Of a stretch of DNA of 35,721 bases, positions 27,297 to 35,721 are shown in pieces. The DNA is from Proteobacteria bacterium UBA1844 (lineage in GTDB: Bacteria; Pseudomonadota; Gammaproteobacteria; Steroidobacterales; Woeseiaceae), in the NCBI GenBank assembly GCA_002338615.1, contig DDIS01000173.1, positions 1 through 35,721 of the forward strand, written 5' to 3'. The notes under the pieces were generated by a model, which was given only the letters and a program-made list of their open reading frames with translations, did not search any database and was not told the DNA's origin. The first letter of the stretch is position 1; every line of letters begins with the position of its first letter. The translations under genes and the position numbers were made by a program.

Positions 27297-28574
27297 CTAT
27301 ACGGCGCTTTCGTTCGGCACCCGGACAAGCAATAAACCGCCCAGTATGAGCAGCGGCAGCAACACCAGCAGCACTATTTTCGGGCTGTCGGAGATACGGG
27401 CGGCAACGCCAACCAGTGCCGGACCGCAGACATGCGCGAACTTTGTCAGCATATTGTAGAAGCCGAAAAATTCGCCTGAATTCTGCGCCGGAATCAATGC
27501 TGCGTACCAGGACCGACTGAGACTTTGTACGCCACCCTGCACGCAACCGATGATGATCGCCATAACGTAAAACTGCCAGACCGCGTCCATGAATACCGCC
27601 CAGGCCGACACGGCGATGTACACGGCCAGCGCGACCAGGAGGCCGAGCTTCGAGCCATAGCGATGGCCGAATAAGCCGTAGAGAATAGTCGCCGGAAAGC
27701 CGACAAAGTTCGTAACCATCAGCGCCATGACGAGGTCTTTTTGCTCAAAGCCAAGTCGCTGGCCATAGTTCACTGCCATGAAAATGACGGTGAATACGGC
27801 GGCTATGTACAGGCAATACGCGGTCAAAAACAGGACAATATTCCGGTACTGGCCGATATTCCTGAGCGTGTGCAAAAGCTCGCGATAGGCGTCCCGAATG
27901 ACGTTGCCGCGTGCGCCGCTTCTTTGTGCTCCTTCCGGGATGAAAAACAGCAGCGGCAGCATGAAAATCGCCCACCATGCACCTACCGTAACAAACGCAA
28001 ACTTGATGACAGCGTTGGTGTCGGGAAAACCAAAACTTGCCGGCATGGACAGCATCCAGACATGCAGCGCCAGCAGGGCCGCACCGCCGAGGTAACCGAC
28101 CGCGAACCCGAAAGAGGACACCAGGTTGTAATAGCGCGGCTCGACCACCTCGATAAGCAACGAATCGTAAAAAACAGTCGAGCAGTAGTAGCCCACCGAC
28201 GCGAGCAGGTACAGAAATAGCGCCAGGTGCAACGCGCTTTGTGGCGCAAGGCCGAGGCCGGCGGTTGCAGCGGCGCCGAGCAGAGCCAGGACAAACAGGA
28301 AGCGTTTGCGGTAGCCGCCGGCATCGGCGATTGATCCGAATACGGGTGCCAGCACGAATACTACCGCGCTGGCCGCGGCCGTCACCCAGGCGAGACGCTG
28401 CGTGACCACACCGCCCGTATCGCCGGCACTCCAGTAAAGGCCGAGAAACAGCGGGAACAATACCGCCATGACCGACAGTGCAAACGCGGAATTCGCCCAG
28501 TCGTAGAGCGCCCAGGCTATGACCTTCCGATTGAAGACACCGGCCGGGATCTTTGCGGTATTCAGTCGCGCCAT
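27297..28574 (-). CDS. UMF1/Atg22-like MFS transporter
   Basis: A 425-residue transporter with about 12 helices. The N-terminal ALYDWANSAFALSVMAVLFPLF is the hallmark of the UMF1 (vacuole-effluxer Atg22-like) family, and VFVLAPVFGSIADAGGYRKRFLF is the conserved loop between helices 2 and 3. Yeast Atg22 exports amino acids from the vacuole; bacterial members have no firmly known substrate. It lies 31 bp downstream of prfC on the same strand and is probably co-transcribed with it. It ends beside the REP-like element. Confidence 0.88.
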   Translation of the reverse strand: MARLNTAKIPAGVFNRKVIAWALYDWANSAFALSVMAVLFPLFLGLYWSAGDTGGVVTQRLAWVTAAASAVVFVLAPVFGSIADAGGYRKRFLFVLALLGAAATAGLGLAPQSALHLALFLYLLASVGYYCSTVFYDSLLIEVVEPRYYNLVSSFGFAVGYLGGAALLALHVWMLSMPASFGFPDTNAVIKFAFVTVGAWWAIFMLPLLFFIPEGAQRSGARGNVIRDAYRELLHTLRNIGQYRNIVLFLTAYCLYIAAVFTVIFMAVNYGQRLGFEQKDLVMALMVTNFVGFPATILYGLFGHRYGSKLGLLVALAVYIAVSAWAVFMDAVWQFYVMAIIIGCVQGGVQSLSRSWYAALIPAQNSGEFFGFYNMLTKFAHVCGPALVGVAARISDSPKIVLLVLLPLLILGGLLLVRVPNESAV

Positions 28575-28605
28575 GCTGCGGTTTCCACGAGTTCGCTGGT
28601 ATTTG

Positions 28606-30186
28606 CTAGTGTTCGCGCGTCTTGTGAAACTCGATGTCGGGCCAGCGTTCCTCGGTCAGATTCAGGTTGACTCGCGTCGGTGCAATGTAAACCAGTTGCT
28701 CGCCGTGATCGAGTGCGAGATTGTCATGTGCCTTGCGCTCGAACTCCGCGAGCATCTTGCTGTCAGCACATTCAACCCAACGCGCCGTCGCAACATTAAC
28801 TGTCTCGAACTGGCATTCCACCTTGTATTCGTCGCGCAAGCGATGCGCCACTACCTCGAATTGCAAGGGACCTACAGCACCCAGGATCAGGTCATTGTTC
28901 CGCATTGGACGGAACAGCTGTGTTGCACCTTCTTCACACAACTGTGCGAGACCTTTTTGCAACGCTTTCAAGCGCAATGGATCTTTCAGCACTGCACGGC
29001 GAAATATTTCCGGGGCAAAATTCGGTATCCCGGTGAAACGTACCGCAGGACCTTCGGAAAAACTGTCGCCTATGTTGATCGTGCCATGATTGTGCAGACC
29101 AATTATATCGCCCGCATAGGCGTTCTCGGCGTGCTGCCGATCGGCCGCCAGGAACGTGATGGCGTCCGGAATTTTCATCTCTTTGCCGGTCCGCACATGT
29201 GTAAGCTTGATGCCTTTTTGGTACTCGCCCGAGCAGATACGCATGAACGCAATGCGATCCCGGTGCCCCGGGTCCATGTTCGCCTGGATCTTGAAGACGA
29301 AGCCGGTGAGCAAAGATTCATCCGGTTGCACGAGTCGTTCTTCGCTTTGGCGGGGTTGTGGTGCGGGCGCGTGTTGCACGAACTCATCCAGCAACTCCTG
29401 CACGCCGAAGTTCGACAATGCGGAACCGAAAAATACCGGGGTCTGCCGGGCCGCAAGGTAGGTTGCCGGGTCAAACGAGGGGCACGCACCTTGCACCAGT
29501 TCGAGTTCCTCACGAAATTCGGCCGCGCGGCTTCCCAGTGCCTCGTTCGCCACCTCGGAATCCAGCCCGTCGATGACCCGGATGGTCGAGGCACGTTGAC
29601 GTCCGGCTTTCGAATACAGATAAATCCGGTCCTGAGCCAGGTGGTACACGCCCTTCAGCGAGCTGCCCATGCCAATCGGCCAGGTGATCGGCGCGCACTG
29701 TATTTTCAGTATCTCCTCGATTTCGTCGAGCAACTCGATCGGCTCGCGGCCTTCACGATCGAGTTTGTTGATGAAGGTCATGATGGGTGTATCACGCAGA
29801 CGGCATACTTCCATCAGTTTGACCGTGCGTTGCTCCACGCCCTTGGCGCAATCGATCACCATGAGGGCGGAATCGACCGCCGTCAGCGTACGATAGGTGT
29901 CCTCTGAGAAGTCCTCATGCCCGGGCGTATCAAGCAGGTTGATTACGTGGTCGCGGTACGGGAACTGCATAACCGACGATGTGATCGAGATACCGCGCTG
30001 TTGCTCAAGCGCCATCCAGTCCGAGGTAGCATGACGATTGGCCTTGCGACCCTTCACGGTGCCGGCCAGCTGAATGGCCCCACCGTAGAGCAACAACTTC
30101 TCGGTCAGCGTCGTTTTGCCGGCGTCCGGGTGCGAAATAATCGCAAACGTCCTTCGCCGCGCGACCTGTTGCCGGATATTTGACAT
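28606..30186 (-). CDS. prfC: Peptide chain release factor 3
   Basis: A 526-residue translational GTPase that removes RF1/RF2 from the ribosome after peptide release and takes part in post-peptidyl-transfer quality control. The G motifs are complete: G1 [10 protein letters not shown] near 18-27, switch region RGISITSS, G3 [12 protein letters not shown] and G4 NKLDRE. The distinctive run [16 protein letters not shown] after G1 separates it from EF-G. Length is close to E. coli RF3 (529). The ATG at 30186 gives [21 protein letters not shown], the usual start. Confidence 0.98.
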   Translation of the reverse strand: MSNIRQQVARRRTFAIISHPDAGKTTLTEKLLLYGGAIQLAGTVKGRKANRHATSDWMALEQQRGISITSSVMQFPYRDHVINLLDTPGHEDFSEDTYRTLTAVDSALMVIDCAKGVEQRTVKLMEVCRLRDTPIMTFINKLDREGREPIELLDEIEEILKIQCAPITWPIGMGSSLKGVYHLAQDRIYLYSKAGRQRASTIRVIDGLDSEVANEALGSRAAEFREELELVQGACPSFDPATYLAARQTPVFFGSALSNFGVQELLDEFVQHAPAPQPRQSEERLVQPDESLLTGFVFKIQANMDPGHRDRIAFMRICSGEYQKGIKLTHVRTGKEMKIPDAITFLAADRQHAENAYAGDIIGLHNHGTINIGDSFSEGPAVRFTGIPNFAPEIFRRAVLKDPLRLKALQKGLAQLCEEGATQLFRPMRNNDLILGAVGPLQFEVVAHRLRDEYKVECQFETVNVATARWVECADSKMLAEFERKAHDNLALDHGEQLVYIAPTRVNLNLTEERWPDIEFHKTREH

Positions 30187-30298
30187 GGTTTACCTGATTA
30201 GCTTGAAAATGGCGCGCAGTTTAGCAGCCCGTTGTGCTTCGGGCTGATCTACTTCGTCATCTGCGCGCGGGAAAGTGATCCTGCCCCTGACCGGGGCA
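30187..30298. other. rimI-prfC gap with a hairpin
   Basis: A 112-bp gap between the rimI stop and the prfC start on the minus strand. A GC-rich hairpin, TGCCCC-TGACC-GGGGCA, sits right at the rimI stop (about 30284-30300). No T-tract follows, so it is not a clear intrinsic terminator. Confidence 0.35.
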
Positions 30299-30784
30299 TC
30301 ACGCAATGCTGCTGCCGGCCCTGAGCTTTTTTGACAGTACGGCCGCGTCTTCGCGGCCCTCGTGCGCCTGGTAGTAGGCGGGTCGGTTCGCGATTTGACG
30401 GAACCCCTTCTTGCGATACAGGGCAATCGCTGTTTTATTCGAGGGGCGCACCTCGAGAAATATTTCTGCCACATCGCTGTCACGCGCGTAGCGCAGAATT
30501 TCATCGAGCAGGCGCTCGCCATAGCCGTGTGCCCGATGCACGGGTTCCACGCAGAGATTCAGGATATGCGCCTCACCGGCGGCAATAGACAGGATTGCGT
30601 ATCCCGCTACGCGTCCGTCGCGTTGCAAGCTGATGCAGTGATAGCCCGCCAGCAGGCAATCGCGGAAAACGCCGTGGCTCCAGGGAAAGTCGTAGCTGCG
30701 CCTCTCGATACTGGACACCTGCGCGAGATCCTCGTGCGTCATAGCCCGTATCAGAACCGGCGGCTCTTCCAGCGGAATGGTCAT
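30299..30784 (-). CDS. rimI: Ribosomal protein S18 alanine N-acetyltransferase
   Basis: A 161-residue GNAT acetyltransferase that modifies the N-terminal Ala of ribosomal protein S18; it may have other targets. Sequence blocks fit RimI: IRAMTHEDLAQVSSIERRSYDFPWSHGVF at the start, the acetyl-CoA loop VEPVHRAHGYGERLLDEIL and the C-terminal EVRPSNKTAIALYRKKGF. The ATG at 30784 overlaps the uracil-DNA glycosylase stop (ATGA), which fixes the start. In many relatives rimI sits next to tsaB; here its partner is a DNA glycosylase gene. Confidence 0.93.
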   Translation of the reverse strand: MTIPLEEPPVLIRAMTHEDLAQVSSIERRSYDFPWSHGVFRDCLLAGYHCISLQRDGRVAGYAILSIAAGEAHILNLCVEPVHRAHGYGERLLDEILRYARDSDVAEIFLEVRPSNKTAIALYRKKGFRQIANRPAYYQAHEGREDAAVLSKKLRAGSSIA

Positions 30785-31515
30785 CGCCCGGCCTCGGCGA
30801 CCGTCATTTTCGCAAGACACAGGTCCTGCCACACAAGGCGCTTTTGTGTCGGGCTGCGCAGCAGGTAGGCCGGGTGGTAAGTCACGATGAGCGGAATACG
30901 CCCGAACATATGTCGTTGACCACGCAAAGCGCCAACCGGTTCATCGCTGCCCAATAAATTCTGTGCAGCAACTTTTCCTACCGCGAGAATCAGGTCCGGC
31001 GATACCAGTTCGATCTGGCGATCAAGATAGGCGCGGCATGCGGCACTTTCTTCGCTCCTGGGATTGCGATTGCCTGGCGGACGACACTTAACGGTGTTCG
31101 CAATGTATACGTTTTTGCGTTCAAACCCCGCGGCGCGCAGCATCTCGTCGAGCAAAGCCCCTGCCCGTCCGACGAACGGTTCGCCGCGTCGGTCCTCCTC
31201 CGCACCCGGCGCCTCGCCAATGATCATCCAGCTCGCATCCTGATCACCAACGCCAAACACAGTCTGCGTGCGGCCCTTGTGCAACTCACAAAGCCTGCAA
31301 TCCGCAACACAGTCGCGCAGCCCGTCCCAGCCCAGCGACGACACCGGCTGTGCCGGCGATTGTTGCTGTACTATTTCGACGGTCGCTGCATCGGAATTCA
31401 CGGCATCGTCCCTTTGCTCGCGCGGCAACCAGAGGGTGATGCCGAGGGCATCAAGATACGCGCGTCGCTGCTGTTCATCGAGTTGTATCAAGAAAAGGGT
31501 ACCTGCGGATGACAA
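30781..31515 (-). CDS. Family 4 uracil-DNA glycosylase (Fe-S)
   Basis: A 244-residue DNA repair enzyme that excises uracil from DNA. Four Cys in the family 4 arrangement, Cys73-x2-Cys76 and Cys144-x15-Cys160, should bind a 4Fe-4S cluster. Motif 1 is GEAPGAEEDRRGEPFVGRAG, and motif 2 is the HPAYLL near residue 215. The N-terminal 60 residues (DEQQRRAYLDALGITLWLPR, then a low-complexity linker) are typical of gammaproteobacterial versions. The start is uncertain: the TTG at 31515 has no clear ribosome site. It overlaps rimI by 4 bp. Confidence 0.93.
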   Translation of the reverse strand: MSSAGTLFLIQLDEQQRRAYLDALGITLWLPREQRDDAVNSDAATVEIVQQQSPAQPVSSLGWDGLRDCVADCRLCELHKGRTQTVFGVGDQDASWMIIGEAPGAEEDRRGEPFVGRAGALLDEMLRAAGFERKNVYIANTVKCRPPGNRNPRSEESAACRAYLDRQIELVSPDLILAVGKVAAQNLLGSDEPVGALRGQRHMFGRIPLIVTYHPAYLLRSPTQKRLVWQDLCLAKMTVAEAGR

Positions 31516-31550
31516 TAGGAAGTAATTGGGACAGCCTGCGCCACTACAAG

Positions 31551-31572
31551 TTTGCCACGAGGTCCTGGCAAA
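31551..31572. repeat. Perfect dyad upstream of the uracil-DNA glycosylase gene
   Basis: TTTGCCA (31551-31557) and TGGCAAA (31566-31572) are separated by 8 nt. The whole has the size of an operator for a dimeric regulator. It lies between the psd-like stop and the glycosylase start, so it may be an operator or a weak terminator stem. No T-run follows on the minus strand. Confidence 0.45.
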
Positions 31573-31598
31573 TTCATTGCACAGAATACTAGTCCGGG

Positions 31599-32252
31599 TT
31601 AGTGATGTGGCAGTTTACCGAGCAGGACGCTGCCTGCCAAAACGCGCTGGCCCGGAGCGACCATCAGCTGCGTACCCGGCGGCAACAGCAGTTCCGCACG
31701 CCGTGCCAGGCGCAGGTAGGCACAGCGCGCACCCTGCCCCAGTCGCTCCCCGTAGCGCGCGAGTGATTTGGGCGGCAAGCCGAAGCGATAGCCCTGAAAT
31801 TGCAACACCACATTGTCGCCTTCGTCGGTCTTGAGCCACAACGCGTGCTTCGGGTACGAGGCCGCATGCTCCATATCACTTGTGTGCAGATCCATAATGT
31901 GTCCTTCAACCGGACTGCGCGCCGAGTACGAGCCGAAGCTGTCGATCCGGATCAGTATCCGGTGGCCTTCACCCTCGAACGGGTCCTCGGTGCTGGCGCT
32001 GATTTCGAGTATTTCGCCATCCACCGGACTCACAACACCGAGCGGCACAGACGGCACCACCCTGGATGGATCCCGGAACAACAGGTACAGCAGCACGGTC
32101 AGCAGGGCCGGCAACAACGCCCAGGCGATGCCCATGAAACGTAGCGCCAGCGCACCGAGTATCAGCGTGAACAACAGGAACGGAACGCCTTCCGGGGCCA
32201 CAAAGGGATTACGTTTTCCGCGCAAAATACTCCTGCTCCCGCACGCAGCCAT
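31599..32252 (-). CDS. Phosphatidylserine-decarboxylase-like protein, probably inactive
   Basis: A 217-residue membrane-linked protein of the short (archaeal-type) Psd family. Two helices lie at about 24-58, followed by FRDPSRVVP and VVSPVDGEIL, which match the family, including the triad Asp (Asp78). The other catalytic features are missing. Where active short Psds have VHVNRSPVDG, this protein has SYSARSPVEG (residues 108-117), so the His is lost. Where they have the self-cleaving IRFGSRVD, it has LRLARRAE (residues 180-187), so no pyruvoyl cofactor can form there. It is therefore likely a lipid-binding or regulatory relative rather than a decarboxylase. An AGS at 206-208 is in the wrong place to be the cleavage site. 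The ATG at 32252 was preferred to the TTG at 32276. Confidence 0.75.
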   Translation of the reverse strand: MAACGSRSILRGKRNPFVAPEGVPFLLFTLILGALALRFMGIAWALLPALLTVLLYLLFRDPSRVVPSVPLGVVSPVDGEILEISASTEDPFEGEGHRILIRIDSFGSYSARSPVEGHIMDLHTSDMEHAASYPKHALWLKTDEGDNVVLQFQGYRFGLPPKSLARYGERLGQGARCAYLRLARRAELLLPPGTQLMVAPGQRVLAGSVLLGKLPHH

Positions 32253-32447
32253 GCAAGTTTTCGAGACCCCGGACAATCCCCTGCTTTGGCCGGCGAGTCA
32301 AATCAGAAAAGTGTTGCGCTGCAGTCGTTCATGCATGTTGTGGCCCGCTTTCCACCGGCGGGCGACGGATTCCCGGAGCGCGCACACGCACCCGCCAAAT
32401 CACGCTAGAATGCGCGCCTTGGCCCCACTAAGTGATGACTTTATTCC
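32253..32447. other. Divergent region, psd-like / proS
   Basis: A 195-bp region between divergent genes; it should carry the proS promoter and that of the psd-like gene. No clear hexamer pair, dyad, T-box or other riboregulator was recognised. Confidence 0.35.
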
Positions 32448-34142
32448 ATGCGTTTCTCGAAATTTGGCCTGACTACTCAAAAAGAGGTGCCGGCAGAAGC
32501 CGAAATCGTCAGCCACCAACTGATGCTGCGCGCGGGCCTGATTCGCCGCCTCACTGCCGGCATATTCACGTGGATGCCGCTTGGGCTGCGCGTCCTTCGC
32601 AAAGTTGAGGCGATTGTGCGCGAGGAAATGAATCGCGCCGGGGCACTCGAACTCCTGATGCCCGCGGTGCAGCCGGCCGAGCTGTGGCAGGAATCCGGCC
32701 GTTGGGACCAGTACGGCAGCCTGTTGCTCAGAATCAAAGACCGCCACAACCGCGACTTTTGCTTTGGGCCGACCCACGAGGAGGTCATTACCGATATCGC
32801 GCGCAAGGAGCTCAAGAGCTACAAGCAGCTGCCACTTAACTTCTACCAGATTCAAACCAAGTTTCGCGACGAGATCCGGCCGCGTTTCGGTGTCATGCGC
32901 GCGCGCGAATTCATTATGAAAGACGCCTACTCGTTCGATCTCGATGCCGCAGGACTGGATACCGCTTACGGAAAAATGCATGCGGCCTACACGGCTGTTT
33001 TCGAGCGGCTGGGCCTCAAATTTCGTATCGTCGATGCAGACTCGGGTGAAATTGGCGGCAGCCGTTCCGAGGAGTTTCACGTGCTGGCCGATTCCGGCGA
33101 GGATGCAATTGCCTATTGCGATGCTGACGGCTACGCCGCCAACGTCGAAACAGCGGCTACCCTGCCGCCCGCAGGAAAACGTCCGGACGCCACGCTCGAC
33201 ATGGCAAAAGTCCCGACCCCTGGGGCGCGCACGATAGCCGAGCTGGCTGCATTGCTGGACGTCGCAGCCAGTCAATGTCTGAAAACGCTGATCGTGAAGG
33301 GAATTGACGGTCCGGTTGCGCTGGTTCTTCGTGGCGACCACGAACTCAATGCCGTGAAAGCGCAAAAGCTCGCCGGGGTTGCGGCGCCGCTGACCATGGC
33401 CGATGCGGCAGAGGTCAGCGCCGCAACCGGGTGCGAACCGGGCTACGCAGGTCCGATCGGGCTCACCGTCCCGGTATTTTTCGATCATGCGACGGCCGAC
33501 ATGGCGGACTTTGTGTGCGGTGCCAACGAAGTCGATGCGCATTTTACCGGCGTCAATTTTGGCCGCGATCTGGAGGTACCGGCCACTGTGGACCTGCGCA
33601 ATGTTGTCGAAGGCGATCCAACGCCGGGCGGCAAAGGCCAGCTGTCTATCGCACGAGGCATCGAAGTCGGCCACATTTTTCAGCTCGGCACCAAGTACTC
33701 GACCGCACTCGGTGCCAAGGTGCTGGATGCGGACGGCCGCGAGCAGCCACTCGAGATGGGCTGCTACGGCATTGGTATCACGCGTATTGTCGGCGCCGCT
33801 ATCGAACAGAATCACGACGACAACGGGATCATCTGGCCGGACGCGCTGGCGCCGTTCGATGTTGTGCTGGTGCCGATCAACCTTGCGCGCTCAAGCGAGG
33901 TCAGCGAAGCCAGTGAGAAGCTCTACGCCGAGCTCGCCGCCCTTGGGCTCGAGGTGTTGTTTGACGATCGCGATGTGCGCCCTGGTGTGAAGTTTGCCGA
34001 CGCGGAACTGCTGGGCATTCCGCACAGACTGGTGGTCTCGGAACGAGGACTCGGCAATGGCGAACTCGAGTACCGGCACCGCAGGGATGACGCTTCGCGT
34101 CAACTGAAACGTGAAGAAGCTCTCGCCCTACTGACACGATAA
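32448..34142 (+). CDS. proS: Prolyl-tRNA synthetase, bacterial type
   Basis: A 564-residue class II synthetase that charges tRNA-Pro and edits mischarged Ala-tRNA-Pro. Motif 1 region is [19 protein letters not shown]; motif 2 is [16 protein letters not shown]; motif 3 is [16 protein letters not shown]. Between motifs 2 and 3, about residues 225-385, is the YbaK-like editing insertion typical of the bacterial form. The C-terminal anticodon-binding domain ends ALLTR. Length is near E. coli ProS (572). The ATG at 32448 gives the standard [15 protein letters not shown] start. Confidence 0.98.
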   Translation: MRFSKFGLTTQKEVPAEAEIVSHQLMLRAGLIRRLTAGIFTWMPLGLRVLRKVEAIVREEMNRAGALELLMPAVQPAELWQESGRWDQYGSLLLRIKDRHNRDFCFGPTHEEVITDIARKELKSYKQLPLNFYQIQTKFRDEIRPRFGVMRAREFIMKDAYSFDLDAAGLDTAYGKMHAAYTAVFERLGLKFRIVDADSGEIGGSRSEEFHVLADSGEDAIAYCDADGYAANVETAATLPPAGKRPDATLDMAKVPTPGARTIAELAALLDVAASQCLKTLIVKGIDGPVALVLRGDHELNAVKAQKLAGVAAPLTMADAAEVSAATGCEPGYAGPIGLTVPVFFDHATADMADFVCGANEVDAHFTGVNFGRDLEVPATVDLRNVVEGDPTPGGKGQLSIARGIEVGHIFQLGTKYSTALGAKVLDADGREQPLEMGCYGIGITRIVGAAIEQNHDDNGIIWPDALAPFDVVLVPINLARSSEVSEASEKLYAELAALGLEVLFDDRDVRPGVKFADAELLGIPHRLVVSERGLGNGELEYRHRRDDASRQLKREEALALLTR

Positions 34143-34151
34143 ACCGTATTA

Positions 34152-34754
34152 TTGAGCTTTATTTGCGGGAGATCTGACATTAAGAAGTTTCCGCAACTTG
34201 TTGTTTTAACATTAATAATAAATTTGTACGCGACAACAACCGTGCAGGCTCAGGAACATCCTGACCCGGAGTTGCGCAAAGTCTTGCTGGCCGCGGCCAG
34301 CGAATCAGACAGCTTTCCCGATCGCTTCGACGCTGAAGTGTGGCTGACCGACATGTCAGCGCGCCTCGCGAAACAGGTCGCCGACCCCGAAGAACGAATC
34401 AAGATCCTGACTCGCGTTCACTACGAAGCAAATCGCGTGGGTCTGGCGCCGGAACTTATTCTTTCCGTCATCGAAGTCGAAAGCAATTTCGATCGCTACG
34501 CAATCTCGTACGCAGGCGCGATCGGCCTGATGCAAATCATGCCATTCTGGCTCGATGAAATCGGGCGCCCTGACGACAACCTGCTGCACATTGACACGAA
34601 CCTGCGCTACGGCTGCACGATCCTCAAGTTCTACCTGGATAAAGAAAACGGGGACCTAAGACGCGCGCTGGGCCGCTACAATGGCAGCCTCGGAAAACGC
34701 CAGTACCCGAACAAGGTCGTTGAGAAGCTTAGCCGAAAATGGTTCAAGGCCTGA
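34152..34754 (+). CDS. Lytic transglycosylase, SLT domain
   Basis: An exported muramidase-like enzyme that cuts peptidoglycan strands to form anhydro ends. The signal segment is KKFPQLVVLTLIINLYATTTVQAQ. The SLT domain covers about 90-195: LAPELILSVIEVESNFD with the catalytic Glu, then the AGAIGLMQIMP block, LRYGCTILKFYL and LGRYNGS, all typical. Coordinates given start at a TTG (34152), but that codon has no ribosome site. An in-frame ATT at 34179 has GGGAGA 6 nt upstream and begins the signal peptide with IKKF, and may be the true start. It is 9 bp after proS and could be co-transcribed. Confidence 0.88.
   Translation: MSFICGRSDIKKFPQLVVLTLIINLYATTTVQAQEHPDPELRKVLLAAASESDSFPDRFDAEVWLTDMSARLAKQVADPEERIKILTRVHYEANRVGLAPELILSVIEVESNFDRYAISYAGAIGLMQIMPFWLDEIGRPDDNLLHIDTNLRYGCTILKFYLDKENGDLRRALGRYNGSLGKRQYPNKVVEKLSRKWFKA
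34167..34181 (+). promoter_or_regulatory. Ribosome site with possible ATT start codon
   Basis: GGGAGA (34167-34172) lies 6 nt before an ATT (34179-34181) that is in frame with the lytic transglycosylase. Translation from it gives a compact signal peptide beginning with two Lys. No ATG, GTG or TTG lies at a usable distance from this site in that frame. ATT starts are rare (infC is the classic case). Confidence 0.5.
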
Positions 34755-34775
34755 TCGACCGTCTGCACCGACCCA

Positions 34776-35117
34776 CTATTGCTGCTGCTGGACCGACTTG
34801 CTCATATCACGCGCTTCCAGCGCTTTTGCTTTCGCAAGCAAAGCATCGCGACGCGCCGCTTTGTATTCCTCGGAACTTAATTCGTGTTCAGCGCTTTCCA
34901 GGTGCCGCAAGGCGTCCTGCAACTGAACCTTGGCGTAAGCCTCCGCGCCGGCGTCCCGTGCGACAGCGATTGCCTGCCGCGCATCGCTCATTTCCTGCAC
35001 CGGCGGCGTCGTCTCACAGGCGCCCAGCAGCGCCAGCAACACGACTGCGCCGCCATTTCTCAGGCAGCGGCGAGTTGCGAGGCATAAAGTCAGACGAGCG
35101 GAAACTGGTTTGGACAT
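34776..35117 (-). CDS. DUF4398 lipoprotein
   Basis: A 113-residue envelope protein. It has a hydrophobic segment and lipobox (VVLLALLGAC) after a long, basic N-region, then a short linker and a helical DUF4398 domain (SDARQAIAVARDAGAEAYAKV...LRHLESAEHELSSEEYKAARRDALLAKAKA). The A/E/K-rich helices are coiled-coil-like. The family's role is unknown; relatives occur next to OmpA-type proteins. The ATG at 35117 gives MSKPVSARL; a start as far upstream as 35153 is possible. It is convergent with the transglycosylase gene (21-bp gap). Confidence 0.85.
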   Translation of the reverse strand: MSKPVSARLTLCLATRRCLRNGGAVVLLALLGACETTPPVQEMSDARQAIAVARDAGAEAYAKVQLQDALRHLESAEHELSSEEYKAARRDALLAKAKALEARDMSKSVQQQQ

Positions 35118-35262
35118 AGCTTGGGCCGGTAATGGCGACATGCGGAACCGCATAACGCTACCAAGCGCCTGCCAACCGCGTCAAGGCGCTGCTGACTCAT
35201 CGGGGGCATTGCCCTATCATCGGCATGCCAGGCAGGCGAGAGAAATCCGAAGGAGACAAGCC

Positions 35263-35622
35263 ATGTCATTGACCATCTACCACAATCCGCGCTGCTCAAA
35301 ATCGCGCCAAACGCTCGAACTGATCGAACAGGCTGGAATGCAGCCAGATATCGTCCTGTACCAGTCTGAACCCATAACGGCCAAACGCATACTGGAACTG
35401 GCGGAGATGCTCGGGGTGCCGGTCGCCAGCATCACGAGAACCGGGGAATCAGTGTTCAAGGAAGCACACGACCAGCCGGACCTGGACGACGATGCCGCGC
35501 TCGCCGCCTGGATCGCACGGCACCCGATCGCACTCGAGCGGCCGATCGTCGTGGATGAGGCTCGCAGTAAAGCCGTGCTTGGAAGGCCGCCGGAAAACGT
35601 GCGGGCGCTATTGCCTGAATGA
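35263..35622 (+). CDS. arsC: Glutaredoxin-dependent arsenate reductase family protein
   Basis: A 119-residue thioredoxin-fold reductase of the ArsC/YffB family. The active-site Cys is in NPRCSKSRQTLELI, and the family Arg motifs occur in LERPIVV and LGRPPENVRALL. The enzyme reduces arsenate to arsenite with glutathione and glutaredoxin. There is no arsR or arsenite pump nearby, so a general housekeeping or stress role is also possible. The start is fixed by AAGGAGA at 35250-35256, 6 nt before the ATG. The stop overlaps the next start (ATGA). Confidence 0.9.
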   Translation: MSLTIYHNPRCSKSRQTLELIEQAGMQPDIVLYQSEPITAKRILELAEMLGVPVASITRTGESVFKEAHDQPDLDDDAALAAWIARHPIALERPIVVDEARSKAVLGRPPENVRALLPE

Positions 35623-35721
35623 GCGAGGTACTCGTCCTTTATTATTCGCGCAAGGGCACGACGGAAGCATTGGCGCGCGAGGTTTGCCAGGGTGTCGATT
35701 CGGTGCCGGGGATGTCAGCGC
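35619..35721 (+). CDS. WrbA-like flavodoxin/NAD(P)H:quinone oxidoreductase, 5' part
   Basis: Only the first 34 codons lie in the window. The start MSEVLVLYYSRKGTTEALAR has the flavodoxin phosphate-binding loop (SRKGTTE) and matches WrbA-type FMN proteins, which reduce quinones by two electrons. The ATG overlaps the arsC stop by 4 bp, so the two are translated together. The remaining domain is beyond the right edge, so exact subfamily assignment is tentative. Confidence 0.75.
   Translation, partial: MSEVLVLYYSRKGTTEALAREVCQGVDSVPGMSA

Noticed and set aside
28519..29907. 462-codon plus-strand frame over prfC
   Set aside because: Shadow of the release factor gene; Cys/His/Arg-rich composition without domains.
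30190..30522. 110-codon minus frame over the rimI 3' end and the following gap
   Set aside because: Overlaps the conserved RimI C-terminus and is Arg/Cys/Pro-rich shadow sequence.
32400..33815. 471-codon antisense frame over proS
   Set aside because: Lies fully opposite a conserved synthetase and its translation shows no family motif.

Overview
The window is a stretch of gammaproteobacterial chromosome with fairly high GC and dense coding. The evidence for this is the conserved arrangement lptG-lptF <-> pepA-holC-valS, LPS export and outer-membrane genes (TonB receptor, lipoproteins), a REP-like GTAGGAGCG element, and an ECF sigma factor paired with a TPR-bearing Ser/Thr kinase. The mix recalls Xanthomonadales/Woeseia-like marine or sediment lineages, but the exact taxon is an inference and cannot be fixed from this sequence. 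I see no rRNA, tRNA, CRISPR array, phage or insertion sequence.

Layout. (1) 1-4709: a TonB-dependent receptor faces a convergent, probably lipid-anchored alpha/beta hydrolase. (2) 4710-8638: a membrane Ser/Thr kinase with a long kinesin-light-chain-like TPR region is convergent with an ECF sigma factor. That sigma factor carries a Thr where classical ECF factors have an acidic motif. (3) 8818-11129: a secreted parallel beta-helix protein with a GlyGly-CTERM-like tail is translationally coupled to a lipoprotein. (4) 11181-16350: an exported S9 peptidase, an unrecognised exported protein whose ribosome binding site lies in a perfect hairpin, an exported RidA-like protein, an NTP-exchanger-like transporter and an RDD membrane protein. 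(5) 16360-18506: lptF-lptG for LPS transport. (6) 18597-27193: a probable long operon pepA-holC-valS-moxR-DUF58-tgpA, closed by a REP/BIME-like inverted pair. (7) 27297-32252, minus strand: a phosphatidylserine-decarboxylase-like protein that appears catalytically dead, a family 4 uracil-DNA glycosylase, rimI, prfC and a UMF1-type transporter. (8) 32448-35721, plus strand except for one gene: proS, a lytic transglycosylase with a possible ATT start, a DUF4398 lipoprotein (minus strand), arsC and the start of a WrbA-like flavoprotein.

Much of the window concerns the envelope: LPS export, a TonB receptor, lipoproteins, exported peptidases, peptidoglycan cleavage and the MoxR/DUF58/transglutaminase module. 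The rest is translation (valS, proS, prfC, rimI) and DNA maintenance (holC, UDG). Tight start/stop overlaps (lptF/lptG, UDG/rimI, beta-helix/lipoprotein, DUF58/tgpA, MFS/RDD, arsC/wrbA-like) show which genes are co-translated.

The most novel-looking items are the pseudo-enzyme of the Psd family, the predicted phospho-switch sigma/kinase pair, the hairpin that masks a ribosome binding site, and the ATT start candidate.
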